NCBI GenBank assembly: GCA_963819115.1
Contig: CAWFUR010000005.1
Coordinates: 1 to 64,000 of the forward strand
DNA: 64,000 nt
Source of the DNA: JACVRW01 sp963819115
GTDB taxonomy: Bacteria; Actinomycetota; Thermoleophilia; Solirubrobacterales; Thermoleophilaceae
Direction: 5' to 3'
The position numbers and the translations under genes were made by a program. Numbering within the stretch: the stretch's first letter is position 1; the number at the start of each line of letters is the position of its first letter. The notes beneath the pieces were generated by a model. It worked only from the letters and a program-made list of their open reading frames with translations. It was not told the origin of the DNA and did not search any database. This document shows positions 54,620 through 63,316 of this stretch, piece by piece.

Positions 54620-55675
54620 TCAGCCCGTGACGAGTGCGCCGGCCTCCAGGCTGCGCCGCTTCTCGTCCGCCTCGAGCGCCGCCGTGAAGTCCTCGAGCTC
54701 TCCGGCGAGGACGCGCGTGAGATCGTTCTTCGTGAGCTTCACGCGGTGATCGGTCACGCGGTCCTGCGGGAAGTTGTACGTGCGGATCTTCTCCGAGCGC
54801 TCGCCGCTTCCCACCTGGGCCTTGCGCTCGGCGGCCTGCTCGGCCTGCTGGGTCGCGCGCTCCCGGTCGAGCAGCCGGGCACGAAGGACGCGCATGGCCT
54901 TGTCGCGGTTCTGGAGCTGCGACTTCTCGTCCTGCATCGACACCACCACACCGGTCGGCTTGTGGGTGATGCGCACCGCGGAGTCGGTGGTGTTCACGGA
55001 CTGGCCGCCCGGCCCCGAGGAGCGGTACACGTCCACCTGGAGGTCGTTCGGGTCCACGTGCACGTCCACCTCCTCGGCCTCAGGCAGCACGGCCACGGTG
55101 GCGGTCGAGGTGTGGATGCGGCCCTGGGACTCGGTCTCCGGGACTCGCTGGACGCGGTGGGTGCCACCCTCGTGCTTGAACACGCTGTAGGCGCCCTGGC
55201 CCTTGATGGCAAAGGTGTAGTCGCCGTCGTTCACGGACAGCGGCTCGGTCTTGAAGCCGCGGCGCTCGGCGTAGCGGGTGAGCATGCGGAAGAGGTCGGC
55301 CGCGAAGAGCCCGGCCTCGTCGCCGCCCGCGCCCCCTCGCACCTCCACGATCACGTTGCGGTCGTCGTTGGGGTCCGGCTCCACCATGGCCAGCCGGATC
55401 TCCTCCTCGAGCTCGGCCAGCCGGGCCTCCGCCGTCTCCAGCATCTCGCGCACGTCCTGGTCGTCCGCGCCCTCGCTGAGAAGCTCGCGCGCGCCGGCGG
55501 CGTCATCGGTGGCCCTCCGCCACTCGGTGGCCAGCTCGTGGGCGGCCTCGAGCCTGCGGTAGGAGCGGCCCACCTCCGCGTAGCGCAGGTGATCCCCGAT
55601 CACCTCGGGGTCGGACATCTGTGCCGAGAGATCGGCGAACCGGCTCTCGATCTGCTCCACCAGCTTCTCGATCAC
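54620..55675 (-). CDS. prfA: Peptide chain release factor 1
   Basis: A 351-residue RF1. The GGQ motif is intact in YRSSGPGGQSVNTTDSAVRI, and KHEGGTHRVQRVPETESQGR with HTSTATVAVLPEA are typical. It recognises UAA and UAG and releases the peptide. GTG 55675 (VIEKLVEQIESRF) was chosen; the frame extends upstream for 46 codons, but that part is the reverse complement of the histidine-rich gene and is not family-like. It heads the prfA-prmC-Sua5 set. Confidence 0.95.
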   Translation of the reverse strand: MIEKLVEQIESRFADLSAQMSDPEVIGDHLRYAEVGRSYRRLEAAHELATEWRRATDDAAGARELLSEGADDQDVREMLETAEARLAELEEEIRLAMVEPDPNDDRNVIVEVRGGAGGDEAGLFAADLFRMLTRYAERRGFKTEPLSVNDGDYTFAIKGQGAYSVFKHEGGTHRVQRVPETESQGRIHTSTATVAVLPEAEEVDVHVDPNDLQVDVYRSSGPGGQSVNTTDSAVRITHKPTGVVVSMQDEKSQLQNRDKAMRVLRARLLDRERATQQAEQAAERKAQVGSGERSEKIRTYNFPQDRVTDHRVKLTKNDLTRVLAGELEDFTAALEADEKRRSLEAGALVTG

Positions 55676-55733
55676 AACATGCACAGGGTAGGCCCCCGCC
55701 CGCCCGGACCCGGGGCCCACTAGCCTTTTGAGC

Positions 55734-55931
55734 ATGAGCGAGCACACCCACGAGGATCCGCACGCACACGAGCACAGGCACGGCGGCGAGAGCCACACCC
55801 ACGCGCACGACACGCACGATCACGAGCACGTCGAGCACGAGCACGAGCACACCCACCCCGGCGGCGAGACCCATTCGCACCCCCACGTGCACCAGGACGG
55901 CCTGGAGCACGACCACAGCCACGAGCACTAG
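55734..55931 (+). CDS. Small histidine-rich metal-binding protein
   Basis: A 65-residue protein in which 24 residues are histidine, alternating with Glu, Asp and Thr (for example HEHVEHEHEHTHPGGETHSH). It has no signal peptide, cysteine or hydrophobic core, so it is probably disordered and chelates Ni2+ or Zn2+ in the cytoplasm. It lies between prfA and hypF, convergent with hypF (four-base overlap at the 3' ends). Nickel storage for the neighbouring hydrogenase maturation genes is plausible, as HypB here lacks its own His-rich stretch. The ribosome-binding site is weak. It could instead be a zinc buffer. Confidence 0.65.
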   Translation: MSEHTHEDPHAHEHRHGGESHTHAHDTHDHEHVEHEHEHTHPGGETHSHPHVHQDGLEHDHSHEH

Positions 55932-58178
55932 GCGGCGCGCGCGGCGGCCACGGCCGCCTGCCCGAATGAGATCCCCCCGTCGTTCGGGGGCAGCGCCGCC
56001 GGCGTGAGCACCCGCAGGCCCGCCCGCTCCGCCAGCGCCGAGGTTCGCTCCAGCAGGGCGCGGTTCTGGAACACGCCCCCCGAGAGCACCACGAGGTCGA
56101 GGCCGCGGGCCCCGGCCACGCGCTCGAGCGCCGCGGCGGTGGCGGTGGCCACGGCGTTGTGGAAGCGGGCGCTCACCACTCCCACCGGAGCACCGCGCTC
56201 CACATCGGCCAGCACCTCGGCCACGCACGCGCGGGCGTCCAACATGAGCGGCTCGGTGCCCTCGAGCGCGATCTCGTAGGCGCCCTTCTCGTCCGGGTCG
56301 ATCGCGGCCTCCAGCTCCACCGCGGCCTGGCCCTCGTAGGTGACCGTCGTGCGCAGGGCGCAGAGGGCCGCCACAGCGTCGAAGAGCCGGCCGGCGCTGG
56401 TGGTGAGCGGCGAGGCCGTGCCCTTCACGGACATCTCGGCCACGGCCTGCCAGCGCGCGTCGTCCACGTCCACCGTGCCCGGCCGGGGCGGCTCGCCGTC
56501 CAGCACGAGCGCCAGCCAGGCACAGGCCATCCGCCACGGCTCCGCCGCGGCGCGATCGCCGCCGGGTAGTCGCACCGGCAGCAGCATCCCGGCGCGCTCG
56601 AAGCCCGTGAGGTCACCGGCCAGCAGCTCGCCGCCCCAGGCCGTGCCGTCGGTGCCGTAGCCGGTGCCGTCGTAGATCGCGCCCACGGCGGGCCCCGTCT
56701 CCCCGTGCTCGGCCAAGCACGCCGCCAGGTGGGCATGGTGGTGCTGGACGCCCACGTGCGCCACCCCCTCCCTCCGGAGGGCGTACCCGGTGGAGAGGTA
56801 GTCCGGGTGGAGGTCGTGGACAACCAGCTCCGGCCGCACAGCGAAGAGACGCTCGAAGTGCTCCACGCCGTCGGTGAACGAGCTGAGCGTCTCCCAGTTG
56901 CGCAGGTCGCCGATGTGGTGCCCCACCCAGGCCGACTCGCCCTTGGCCACGCAGAAGGTGCTCTTCAGCTCCGCACCGCAGGCCAGCAGCGGGGGTCCGC
57001 TCACCGGAAGCGCCAGGCTGTCGGGCACGTATCCGCGCGAGCGCCGCACCAGCATCGGCCCGCGCCCCGTGGAGCGCACCACCGAGTCGTCGGTACGGGT
57101 CTCGATCGGGCGGTCGTGCACGAGAAAGGCATCCGCGATTCCGTCCAGCCGGCCGCGCGCATCCTCGTCCTCGTAGGCGATCGGCTCGTCGGAGACGTTC
57201 GCGCTCGTCATCACGAGCGTGGTGCCGGCGTCGGCGAGCAGCAGGTGGTGGAGCGGCGTGTAGGGCAGCATCACGCCCAGGTCCGCCGAGCGCGGCGCCA
57301 CCGCGTCCCGCCACCGCCGCCCCCTCCCGCCGGCGTGCGATCACGATCGGCCGCTCCCGCCCCACCAGCAGGCTCTCGTCCTCGGGCGAGAGGTGCACCA
57401 GCGCGTGCGCGGCCTCCAGCGACGGGGCCATCAGCGCGAACGGACGGTCCTCGCGGCGCTTGCGTGCCCGCAGCGCCGCCACCGCCGGCTCCATCTCCGC
57501 GCGACATGCCAGGTGGTAGCCGCCGAGGCCCTTCACCGCCAGCACCTCGCCGGCGGCCATCACCTCCACCGCAGCGCCCAGGGCCGCGTCTCCCGCCGCG
57601 GCGCCGAGGCGCACCGACGGCCCGCAGTCGGGACACGCATTCGGCTGGGCGTGGAAGCGGCGGTCGGAGGGGTCGTGGTACTCGGCCTCGCAGCGCGCGC
57701 ACATCCGAAAGCCGGCCATGGTGGTGAGCGGGCGGTCGTACGGCACGCCGCGCACGATCGTGAAGCGCGGCCCGCAGTTCGTGCAGTTCACGAACGGGTA
57801 GCGGTGGCGGCGGTCCGCGGGGTCGAACAGCTCCCGCAGGCAGTCCTCGCATGTGGCTGCGTCGGCCGACACCCGCGCGTCCGGCTCACTCCCGCGCCTG
57901 CTCTCGCGGATCACAAAGCCGCGCTCGCCCGTGGGCTCGAGGGCCGCGGTGAGCACGCGTTCCACCCGGGCCAGCGGGGGCGCCTCGGCGGGCAGCCGCT
58001 CCTCGAAGCGCCGCAGCGCCGCCGGCTCGCCCTCCACCTCGATCAGCACTCCGCGCTCGTCGTTCAGCACGAAGCCGGCGAGCCCCAGCTCGCCCGCGAG
58101 CCGGTGCACGTAGGGCCGGAACCCCACGCCCTGCACCACCCCCTCGACGCGGGCGCTCACGCGCCCCGAGGGGCTCAC
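55928..58178 (-). pseudogene. hypF: Carbamoyltransferase HypF with a one-base frameshift
   Basis: Two frames form one HypF of about 750 residues. The first, from 58178, has the acylphosphatase motif EGVVQGVGFRPYVHRLA, four zinc-finger CxxC pairs (CEDC, CTNC, CARC, CPDC) and the YrdC-like domain up to RPIVIARRREGAA. The second continues VAPRSADLGVMLPYTPLHHL and the Kae1-like domain with HHHAHLAACLAEHG, GAIYDGTGYGTDGTAWGGE and VLSGGVFQNRALLE. One extra C/G near 57307-57309 breaks the frame. Length is 2,251 nt, one base over. HypF carbamoylates HypE to make the cyanide ligands. An assembly error is likely, because loss would disable the hydrogenase. Confidence 0.88.
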
Positions 58179-59341
58179 GTGCCGGTGCGCTCCAGCAGCT
58201 CGCGCAGCACGTGCCAGGCGCTGGCCTGCGCCTCCTGGATGCGCGGGATGTGCTCCGAGCGGGTGACCACCACGTGGTCGGCCAGCCTCTCCGTCGCCAC
58301 CCGGCCGCCGTCGTACCCCACGAATGCGACGGTCACGAGACCGCGCCGGCGCGCCTCGTCGAGGGCGAGGATCGCGTTGCCCGAGTTGCCGCTCGTGGAG
58401 AGCACGAGCAGCGAGTCGCCCTCCGCGCCATAGGCGATCACCTGGCGCTGGAATATGGCCTCCACCCCCACGTCGTTGGCCACCGCGGTGAGAATGGCCG
58501 GGTCCTCGGTGAGGTCGATGGCGGCGTACGCACCCCAGCCCCGGGGCGGCGAGCGCAGGTCGGCCACCGCGTCCATCGCGTCGGTCGCGGAGCCGCCGTT
58601 GCCGAGCGCCAGGAGCGTTCCCCCGCGGGCGAAGCTGGCGCGCATGGCCGCGGCGGCGGCGGGAAGGATCGCCTCGGCCTCCCCAAGCGTCTGCTCCCGG
58701 AGCGCCCCCACCTCGGCCGACTTCATCAGCACCGAGCGGCGCACGTCCTCAACCACCGCCTCGAGGTCGCTCTGGCTCTCGGCCAGGAACGGGTAGAGGA
58801 AGCTCGACGCTCCGGTGTCGTGCACGGCGCGTGTGTCGCGGCCCTCCAGCAGGCCGCGGTGGTCGAAGAAGACGTGGCACAGCTCCCAGAGCACGTGGTA
58901 GAGCGTCTCGGCCAGCTCCTGGGCCACGAACGGATCGTCCGTGGGCGGCACGAAGACCCACTCCGCGTCAAGCTCCTCGCAGGCGAGCGTGAGGCAGCCG
59001 AGCCCGCGCGCCCGGCCCAGCGCGCCCGCCGCCTCGGGGCCGAAGGCGATCAGCACGTCATCGGGGCGGGCCAGAAGGTCCACCTGGCGGTCGAGCGTGG
59101 CCGCGTCGCCGGTGAGCCCGATCGCCGGCAGGGCGCGCTTGCCCACGATCACCGGGTGGACGAACTCCACGGCCACATGGCGCACGTCCGAGCGCGCCTG
59201 GTCCGACGAGCCCACGGCCACAAGCCGCCCGCCGCGCGCGAAGCGCTCCGCCATCCGGTGGCAGAGGCGGGCGATCCGCTCCGCCTCCGCCTCGAAGAAG
59301 CGCTCGTTCGCCTCGGTTCGCCGCGCGAGCAGTTCACGCAC
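58175..59341 (-). CDS. Double SIS-domain protein (GmhA-like) in the hydrogenase operon
   Basis: A 388-residue protein with two sugar-isomerase (SIS) domains. The first (about residues 10-170) has GGRLVAVGSSDQARSDVRHV; the second (about 200-380) has GGTLLALGNGGSATDAMDAV and SLLVLSTSGNSGNAILALDE, the phosphosugar-binding loops of GmhA-type proteins. It overlaps hypF by four bases and follows hypB. It may bind a phosphosugar, or act as a regulator or scaffold of maturation; the hydrogenase link is positional. The start is a GTG preceded by a GGAG supplied by the copy C repeat. Confidence 0.7.
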   Translation of the reverse strand: MRELLARRTEANERFFEAEAERIARLCHRMAERFARGGRLVAVGSSDQARSDVRHVAVEFVHPVIVGKRALPAIGLTGDAATLDRQVDLLARPDDVLIAFGPEAAGALGRARGLGCLTLACEELDAEWVFVPPTDDPFVAQELAETLYHVLWELCHVFFDHRGLLEGRDTRAVHDTGASSFLYPFLAESQSDLEAVVEDVRRSVLMKSAEVGALREQTLGEAEAILPAAAAAMRASFARGGTLLALGNGGSATDAMDAVADLRSPPRGWGAYAAIDLTEDPAILTAVANDVGVEAIFQRQVIAYGAEGDSLLVLSTSGNSGNAILALDEARRRGLVTVAFVGYDGGRVATERLADHVVVTRSEHIPRIQEAQASAWHVLRELLERTGT

Positions 59342-59347
59342 GAGACC

Positions 59348-59392
59348 ATGCTCCGGTGCTCGCGCGACCGACGCTCGCGCTCCGCTCCTCGC
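59348..59392 (-). repeat. Dispersed 45-bp hairpin repeat, copy C
   Basis: Shares the same outer arms as copies A and B but has a different core, with GCGCGA pairing with TCGCGC around a 7-nt loop. A G-C pair replaces a C-G pair in the stem, a compensatory change. It lies between hypB and the SIS gene and supplies the latter's ribosome-binding site. Confidence 0.75.
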
Positions 59393-59403
59393 TGACGTTC
59401 CCG

Positions 59404-60135
59404 TCAAACGGGCGTGGCCTCCCGGGCCGCCACCCCGGCCAGCCAGTCCTGGAACTGATCCACGCCCTCGCCCGTGCGGGCGCTGACCAGGGCGTGCTCC
59501 ACCCCCGGGTTCACCTGGTCGAGGTTGGCCAGGAAGCGGTCCATGTCGAAGTCCACGTAGGGCAGCAGGTCGATCTTGTTCACCACCACGAACTCGCAGG
59601 TGCGGAACATGAGCGGGTACTTCAGCGGCTTGTCCTCGCCCTCGGCCACGGACGACACCATCGCGCGCGCGTCCTCCCCGACGCGGAACTCGGCCGGGCA
59701 CACCAGGTTGCCCACGTTCTCGATCAGGAGCATGTCGATCTCTTCGAGGTCGATCTCCGGCAGCGCCGAGCGCACCATGTTGGCGTCCAGGTGGCACTCG
59801 CCGCCGAAGCCGTTGTCGGTGTTCAGCTGGGTGACCGGCACGTGGAGCACCGACAGGCGGTCGGCGTCCATGCTGCCCTGAACGTCGCCCTCGAGCACGC
59901 CCACGCGCAACCCCTCCAGCCGGCCAGGTGTCGCGGGGGTCTGGGGGCGCGAGCCCCCAGCTGTCATTCCGTCTCCCAGGGCACGCTCCAACAAGGTGGT
60001 CTTGCCCGCACCGGGGGCGCTCATCAGGTTGACCACCTTCACGCCCGCGTGATCGAAGTCGTGACGGTTCGCGGCCGCGATCGTGGTGTTCGCGTCCAGC
60101 GCGTCGGTGGCCACCTTCACCTTGGTGCGATGCAT
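59404..60135 (-). CDS. hypB: Hydrogenase/urease nickel-insertion GTPase HypB
   Basis: A 243-residue GTPase that delivers nickel to the [NiFe] site with HypA. The P-loop is NLMSAPGAGKTTLLE; the metal-site motif GGECHLDANM, LLIENVGNLVCPAEF, EGEDKPLKYPLMF and VVNKIDLLPYVDFDMDRF are conserved. The N-terminus has no histidine-rich stretch. About 16-19 residues after the P-loop helix (GGSRPQTPATPGRLEG) are extra, encoded by a palindromic element at 59941-59960. The start overlaps hypA's end by 19 bases. Confidence 0.93.
   Translation of the reverse strand: MHRTKVKVATDALDANTTIAAANRHDFDHAGVKVVNLMSAPGAGKTTLLERALGDGMTAGGSRPQTPATPGRLEGLRVGVLEGDVQGSMDADRLSVLHVPVTQLNTDNGFGGECHLDANMVRSALPEIDLEEIDMLLIENVGNLVCPAEFRVGEDARAMVSSVAEGEDKPLKYPLMFRTCEFVVVNKIDLLPYVDFDMDRFLANLDQVNPGVEHALVSARTGEGVDQFQDWLAGVAAREATPV
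59941..59960. repeat. Palindromic element inside hypB
   Basis: CTGGGGGCGCGAGCCCCCAG: an 8-bp perfect stem closed by a GCGA tetraloop. It is in frame and encodes part of an insertion absent from typical HypB. It resembles REP-type palindromes usually found between genes. Confidence 0.8.
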
Positions 60136-60476
60136 GCTTCCTCCTCCTCGATCTCGATCGACTCCACCTCCAGCTCGTCGCCCGCGAGCATGTCCACGCG
60201 AGCACTCTCACACCCGGGGCACCGGAAGGCCGGCACCTCGGGCTCCCACTCGTGGCCGCAGTCCTCGCAGCGCAGCCGGGCCGCCACCAGCTCCTGCTCG
60301 AGCCTCGCGCCCTCGCACACCGTGTCGCGGGCCACGATCTCGAAGTAGAACTCGAGCGAGGCCGGCACCACCTGGCGCAGCGCGCCCGTGGTCATGGTCA
60401 CAACCGCCACGCGCCTGCCGGCGGCGTGCTTCACGGCCGTATTCACCACGGCGCTGGCGATGGAGAGCTCGTGCAC
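60117..60476 (-). CDS. hypA: Hydrogenase maturation nickel metallochaperone HypA
   Basis: A 119-residue nickel chaperone. It starts (GTG) VHELSIASAVV with the N-terminal His2 nickel site. The zinc domain has LRCEDCGHEW and FRCPGCES, two CxxC pairs. The N-terminal helix and EGARLEQELVAARLRC are family-like. It works with HypB and, presumably, the histidine-rich protein. The acidic C-terminal end (ESIEIEEEEACIAPR) overlaps hypB. Confidence 0.94.
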   Translation of the reverse strand: MHELSIASAVVNTAVKHAAGRRVAVVTMTTGALRQVVPASLEFYFEIVARDTVCEGARLEQELVAARLRCEDCGHEWEPEVPAFRCPGCESARVDMLAGDELEVESIEIEEEEACIAPR

Positions 60477-60478
60477 GG

Positions 60479-60994
60479 CTAGTGCTCCTTCACGTAGGCG
60501 GCGTCGTTGCGAAGCTCCTGGACCTGTTCGAGCACAACGGCCACGGCGCGGTCCACGGCGTCCTCCACGGGCTTCGACAGGCCCCAGTTCACATCGCCCA
60601 CCGACGACGGCTCGCAGGCCACGATCACCACCTTGCCCGGCCAGCCTCCCACGGCCTTCACGAAGCGCAGCACGGTCTGCGGATCCATCCCGTGGGGATC
60701 GATCACGGCACCGTCCTCGATCCCGCCGTCCACGTCGGCCGGGTCGGGCTCCATCACGTAGATCGTGCCCGGCGGCTCGCCCTGGCGGCTGATGTCCACC
60801 AGCACCAGGGCGTCGTAGCCGCGCATCACCTCGTAGGCCAGGTCGAGGCCGCCGGTGCCGAAGTCGAGCACCAACACGCCCTCGGGCAGGTCGCGCTTCT
60901 CCAGGCGCTGAGCCACCTGGCCGCCGAAGCCGTCGTCGCCCAGGAAGGCGTTGCCGATCCCCGCGACGAGTATCTGCCGGGGCCGGGAGCTCAT
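60479..60994 (-). CDS. Hydrogenase maturation protease (HyaD/HycI family)
   Basis: A 171-residue endopeptidase that cleaves the C-terminus of the large hydrogenase subunit after nickel insertion. Metal-binding residues fit: VAGIGNAFLGDDGFGGQVA (Asp), YDALVLVDISRQG (Asp) and VIDPHGMDPQTVL (His). It ends two bases before hypA. No hydrogenase subunit is in the window, so the substrate should be encoded nearby. Confidence 0.9.
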   Translation of the reverse strand: MSSRPRQILVAGIGNAFLGDDGFGGQVAQRLEKRDLPEGVLVLDFGTGGLDLAYEVMRGYDALVLVDISRQGEPPGTIYVMEPDPADVDGGIEDGAVIDPHGMDPQTVLRFVKAVGGWPGKVVIVACEPSSVGDVNWGLSKPVEDAVDRAVAVVLEQVQELRNDAAYVKEH

Positions 60995-62043
60995 CGCAGC
61001 TCCACCTCCGCCGGCTTGAAGAAGTGGTAGCGGCCGCTCTCGCGCATGAGGTCACGTCCCGGGTCGTCGTCGATCGACACGGCCAGGTGCACACGGTCGG
61101 AGTCGTAGTCCAGATATATGCGCTCCACGGTGGCCGGCCGGCCGTGGAGCATGCGGTCGTAGGGATCGCGCTCGGGATCGGGGCGGAGCACCACCGTCGT
61201 GCCCCGCCGGTAGGTGACCCCCTCCACGGTCACCTCGGACTCCCCCTCGCGCGGGTCGCGCAGGGTCACGCGCCCGTGCAGGCGCATGATGTCCTCGGGG
61301 GTCGACGCCGCCGCACGCTCGATCATCTCGCGCACCGCAGGGTCCTGCTGCGCGATCTCCTCTCGCTCGGAGTCGCTCAGCGCGTGCACGTGGAGCAGCA
61401 GCGCCTCCTCGATCTCCGTGTTGTCGAAGAGATTCCCCCGGCTCTCCGGCGCGAGTTGCGGATGGTCGGGGAGCACGATCGTGGCGCCCAGCACCGCGTC
61501 GTCCTCGGCGGTGGCGAGCACCGGATATGTGTTCAGGTTCTCGCCCGGCTCCTCCAGCGGCGAGAGGAAGCGCCCGTCGTCCGTACGGAGCACCACGTGG
61601 GTGGAGAGCAGCGAGAGCATCAGCGCGTCCGCGCGACCGGCGCTCGGATCGGCCATGCCGGTGTCGTTGTGCACGGCCACCGTGATCAGCCTGCGGCCGT
61701 CCTCGCGCTCCTCCACCCGCATGCTCGCCCGGCCGTGAAGCGGCGGATGGTGGAACTCGGATTCGCCCGGCCCGGTGAGCTCGATCCGGCGCCGCTCGGC
61801 CTCGTGGCGCTCGCCCGAGCCCTGCAGGAACAGCACCTCGGCCCACACCTCGCCCTGACCCTCCACCACACACTGGATCCGCAGCAGCGAGTGGCAGCTC
61901 GGGTTCCGGTCGGCGTACGCCGGCGGATACACGATCCCGAATGGCGTGGGCGTCGCGTTCTTGGTCGCCCCCGGCGTGTAGGGATAGAGGGCGTAGCCCT
62001 CGTACAGGAGTGACTCCACGAGCTCCTCGAGCTGCCCGCTCAT
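60991..62043 (-). CDS. Hydrogenase-operon protein, unrecognised family
   Basis: A 350-residue soluble protein of no family I can name. It is acidic and has no membrane segment or metal-binding cysteine cluster. Recognisable stretches include YEGYALYPYTPGATKNATPT near the N-terminus and ALLLHVHALSDSEREEIAQQ in the middle. It overlaps both neighbours by four bases, so it is an integral part of the hydrogenase operon. Its role may be maturation or assembly; I cannot assign a reaction. Confidence 0.65.
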   Translation of the reverse strand: MSGQLEELVESLLYEGYALYPYTPGATKNATPTPFGIVYPPAYADRNPSCHSLLRIQCVVEGQGEVWAEVLFLQGSGERHEAERRRIELTGPGESEFHHPPLHGRASMRVEEREDGRRLITVAVHNDTGMADPSAGRADALMLSLLSTHVVLRTDDGRFLSPLEEPGENLNTYPVLATAEDDAVLGATIVLPDHPQLAPESRGNLFDNTEIEEALLLHVHALSDSEREEIAQQDPAVREMIERAAASTPEDIMRLHGRVTLRDPREGESEVTVEGVTYRRGTTVVLRPDPERDPYDRMLHGRPATVERIYLDYDSDRVHLAVSIDDDPGRDLMRESGRYHFFKPAEVELR

Positions 62044-62687
62044 CCCGCCTCCGTCCGCGTGCCGGAGAGCAGGTCCACGATCGCGGCGTCCTCGGTGTGC
62101 AGTCCGCGCTCGGCGGCGTAGCGGCGCAGGTCATGGAACGTCTCGCCGCTGACCCTCACGAGCCCGCCGTCGCCGCAGGCCTTGCGCCACGTCTCCACTG
62201 GCAGCCGGAACTGGGCCGACACGTGCCAGGGCACCCGGGCCAGCTGGATCCGGTCGTCGCCCTCCTCGTAGATCACGGAGCCGCTGAAGTGGAACGACAG
62301 CGGGGCGTTCCCGTCGGGCACCGCGTCGAGGTAGCGCGTGGTGGCCAGCTCGAGGTCCGTGGAGCACACCACCTGGAGCTCGAACTGGGTCGATCCGGTG
62401 AAGCTCGGCACCAGCACCTCGGGCCTCGCCCAGAGCACGCCGCGCGCGGTGTCTCCCCAGCGCTCGGGCTCCCCGAACACGTCGAGCAGCCGTTCGCGTG
62501 TGGCGGCGTCGTGCGTGCGCTCCGACGCCTCGAGCTGAATCTGCGCGATCAGGGCGATCGTGTACACCGGCCGGCCGGAGGACTCGCGCACGCGCATGCG
62601 GAAGGACAGCGTGGGAGCGGCGCTGTGGGGCACCGCCACGGCATCTAGAACCCAGAACTCGGGCTCGGGAGCCGGACCGGGGCTCAC
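62040..62687 (-). CDS. DUF6084-like hydrogenase-associated protein
   Basis: A 215-residue soluble protein. It contains FELQVVCSTDLELATTRYLD and SFHFSGSVIYEEGDDRIQLA with VPWHVSAQFRLPVETWRK, a pattern I associate with the DUF6084 proteins of actinobacterial hydrogenase clusters (name recalled, not searched). It overlaps both neighbours by four bases. Its function is unknown; it is probably needed for assembly or stability of the hydrogenase. Confidence 0.6.
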   Translation of the reverse strand: MSPGPAPEPEFWVLDAVAVPHSAAPTLSFRMRVRESSGRPVYTIALIAQIQLEASERTHDAATRERLLDVFGEPERWGDTARGVLWARPEVLVPSFTGSTQFELQVVCSTDLELATTRYLDAVPDGNAPLSFHFSGSVIYEEGDDRIQLARVPWHVSAQFRLPVETWRKACGDGGLVRVSGETFHDLRRYAAERGLHTEDAAIVDLLSGTRTEAG

Positions 62688-63316
62688 GCGCTCGCCGCCA
62701 ACTCCTGGAAGAAGCCGTCCACCGCCCGCTCGACCTCCGGGCCTCCGGAGATTCCGTGCCAGCTGCTCTTGATCAGGCCCACCAGCCGGTAGGCCTGGTC
62801 CGTGGGGGTGATCACCGCGCGCGGCGGGTCGGCCATCCGGTCCACGATCAGCACCTCCGCCTCGGGAAGCAGCTCGTCAAGAGCCGGATTCAGTCTCACA
62901 AGGTCCTCCCAGACATCGAGGTCCAGCTCTGACTCGGTGGCGCCCGCGGGGCTCGGGTAGAACGCCACCGTGCCGCCGCCCGTGCGCAGGAAGAAGGCCA
63001 GCCCGATCGGGATGCGGAAGCGGGCCCACAGGTCGTCGGGCAACGCAAGCTCCTCCAGCCACAGCACCCGGGAGCCGGTGGGCACGTACTCCGCGTCGCC
63101 GGCCCGCAGGGCCCAGCAGGACTCGCACACGCAGACCAGGCTGCGCTCGTCCATCTGGAGCAGGTGGCGATGGTCCTCGGGCATGGAGGTGCCGCACAGG
63201 TCGCAGCTCGCCTCGATCGGCTCGGGCCCCTCCGGCATCTGCCGCATCTGGAGGCGGCGCAGCGACGCCACGGCCTGGGCCTGGCTGCGGTCCCCGCCGC
63301 TCATGAAGCCGCTCAC
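62684..63316 (-). CDS. DUF5947-like hydrogenase-associated protein with zinc-binding cysteines
   Basis: A 210-residue protein. Near the N-terminus, EASCDLCGTSMPEDHRHLLQ and LVCVCESCWALRA hold two CxxC pairs plus histidines, a likely zinc or iron-sulfur site. The rest (LWARFRIPIGLAFFLRTGGG and VITPTDQAYRLVGLIKSSWH) matches what I recall as DUF5947 of actinobacterial hydrogenase loci (not searched). It overlaps both neighbours by four bases. Its biochemical role is unknown. Confidence 0.62.
   Translation of the reverse strand: MSGFMSGGDRSQAQAVASLRRLQMRQMPEGPEPIEASCDLCGTSMPEDHRHLLQMDERSLVCVCESCWALRAGDAEYVPTGSRVLWLEELALPDDLWARFRIPIGLAFFLRTGGGTVAFYPSPAGATESELDLDVWEDLVRLNPALDELLPEAEVLIVDRMADPPRAVITPTDQAYRLVGLIKSSWHGISGGPEVERAVDGFFQELAASA

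Noticed and set aside
55676..55813. N-terminal extension of prfA to 55813
   Set aside because: That part (Cys/Trp/Ser-rich) is the complement of the histidine-rich gene and is not RF1-like; GTG 55675 gives the normal family length.
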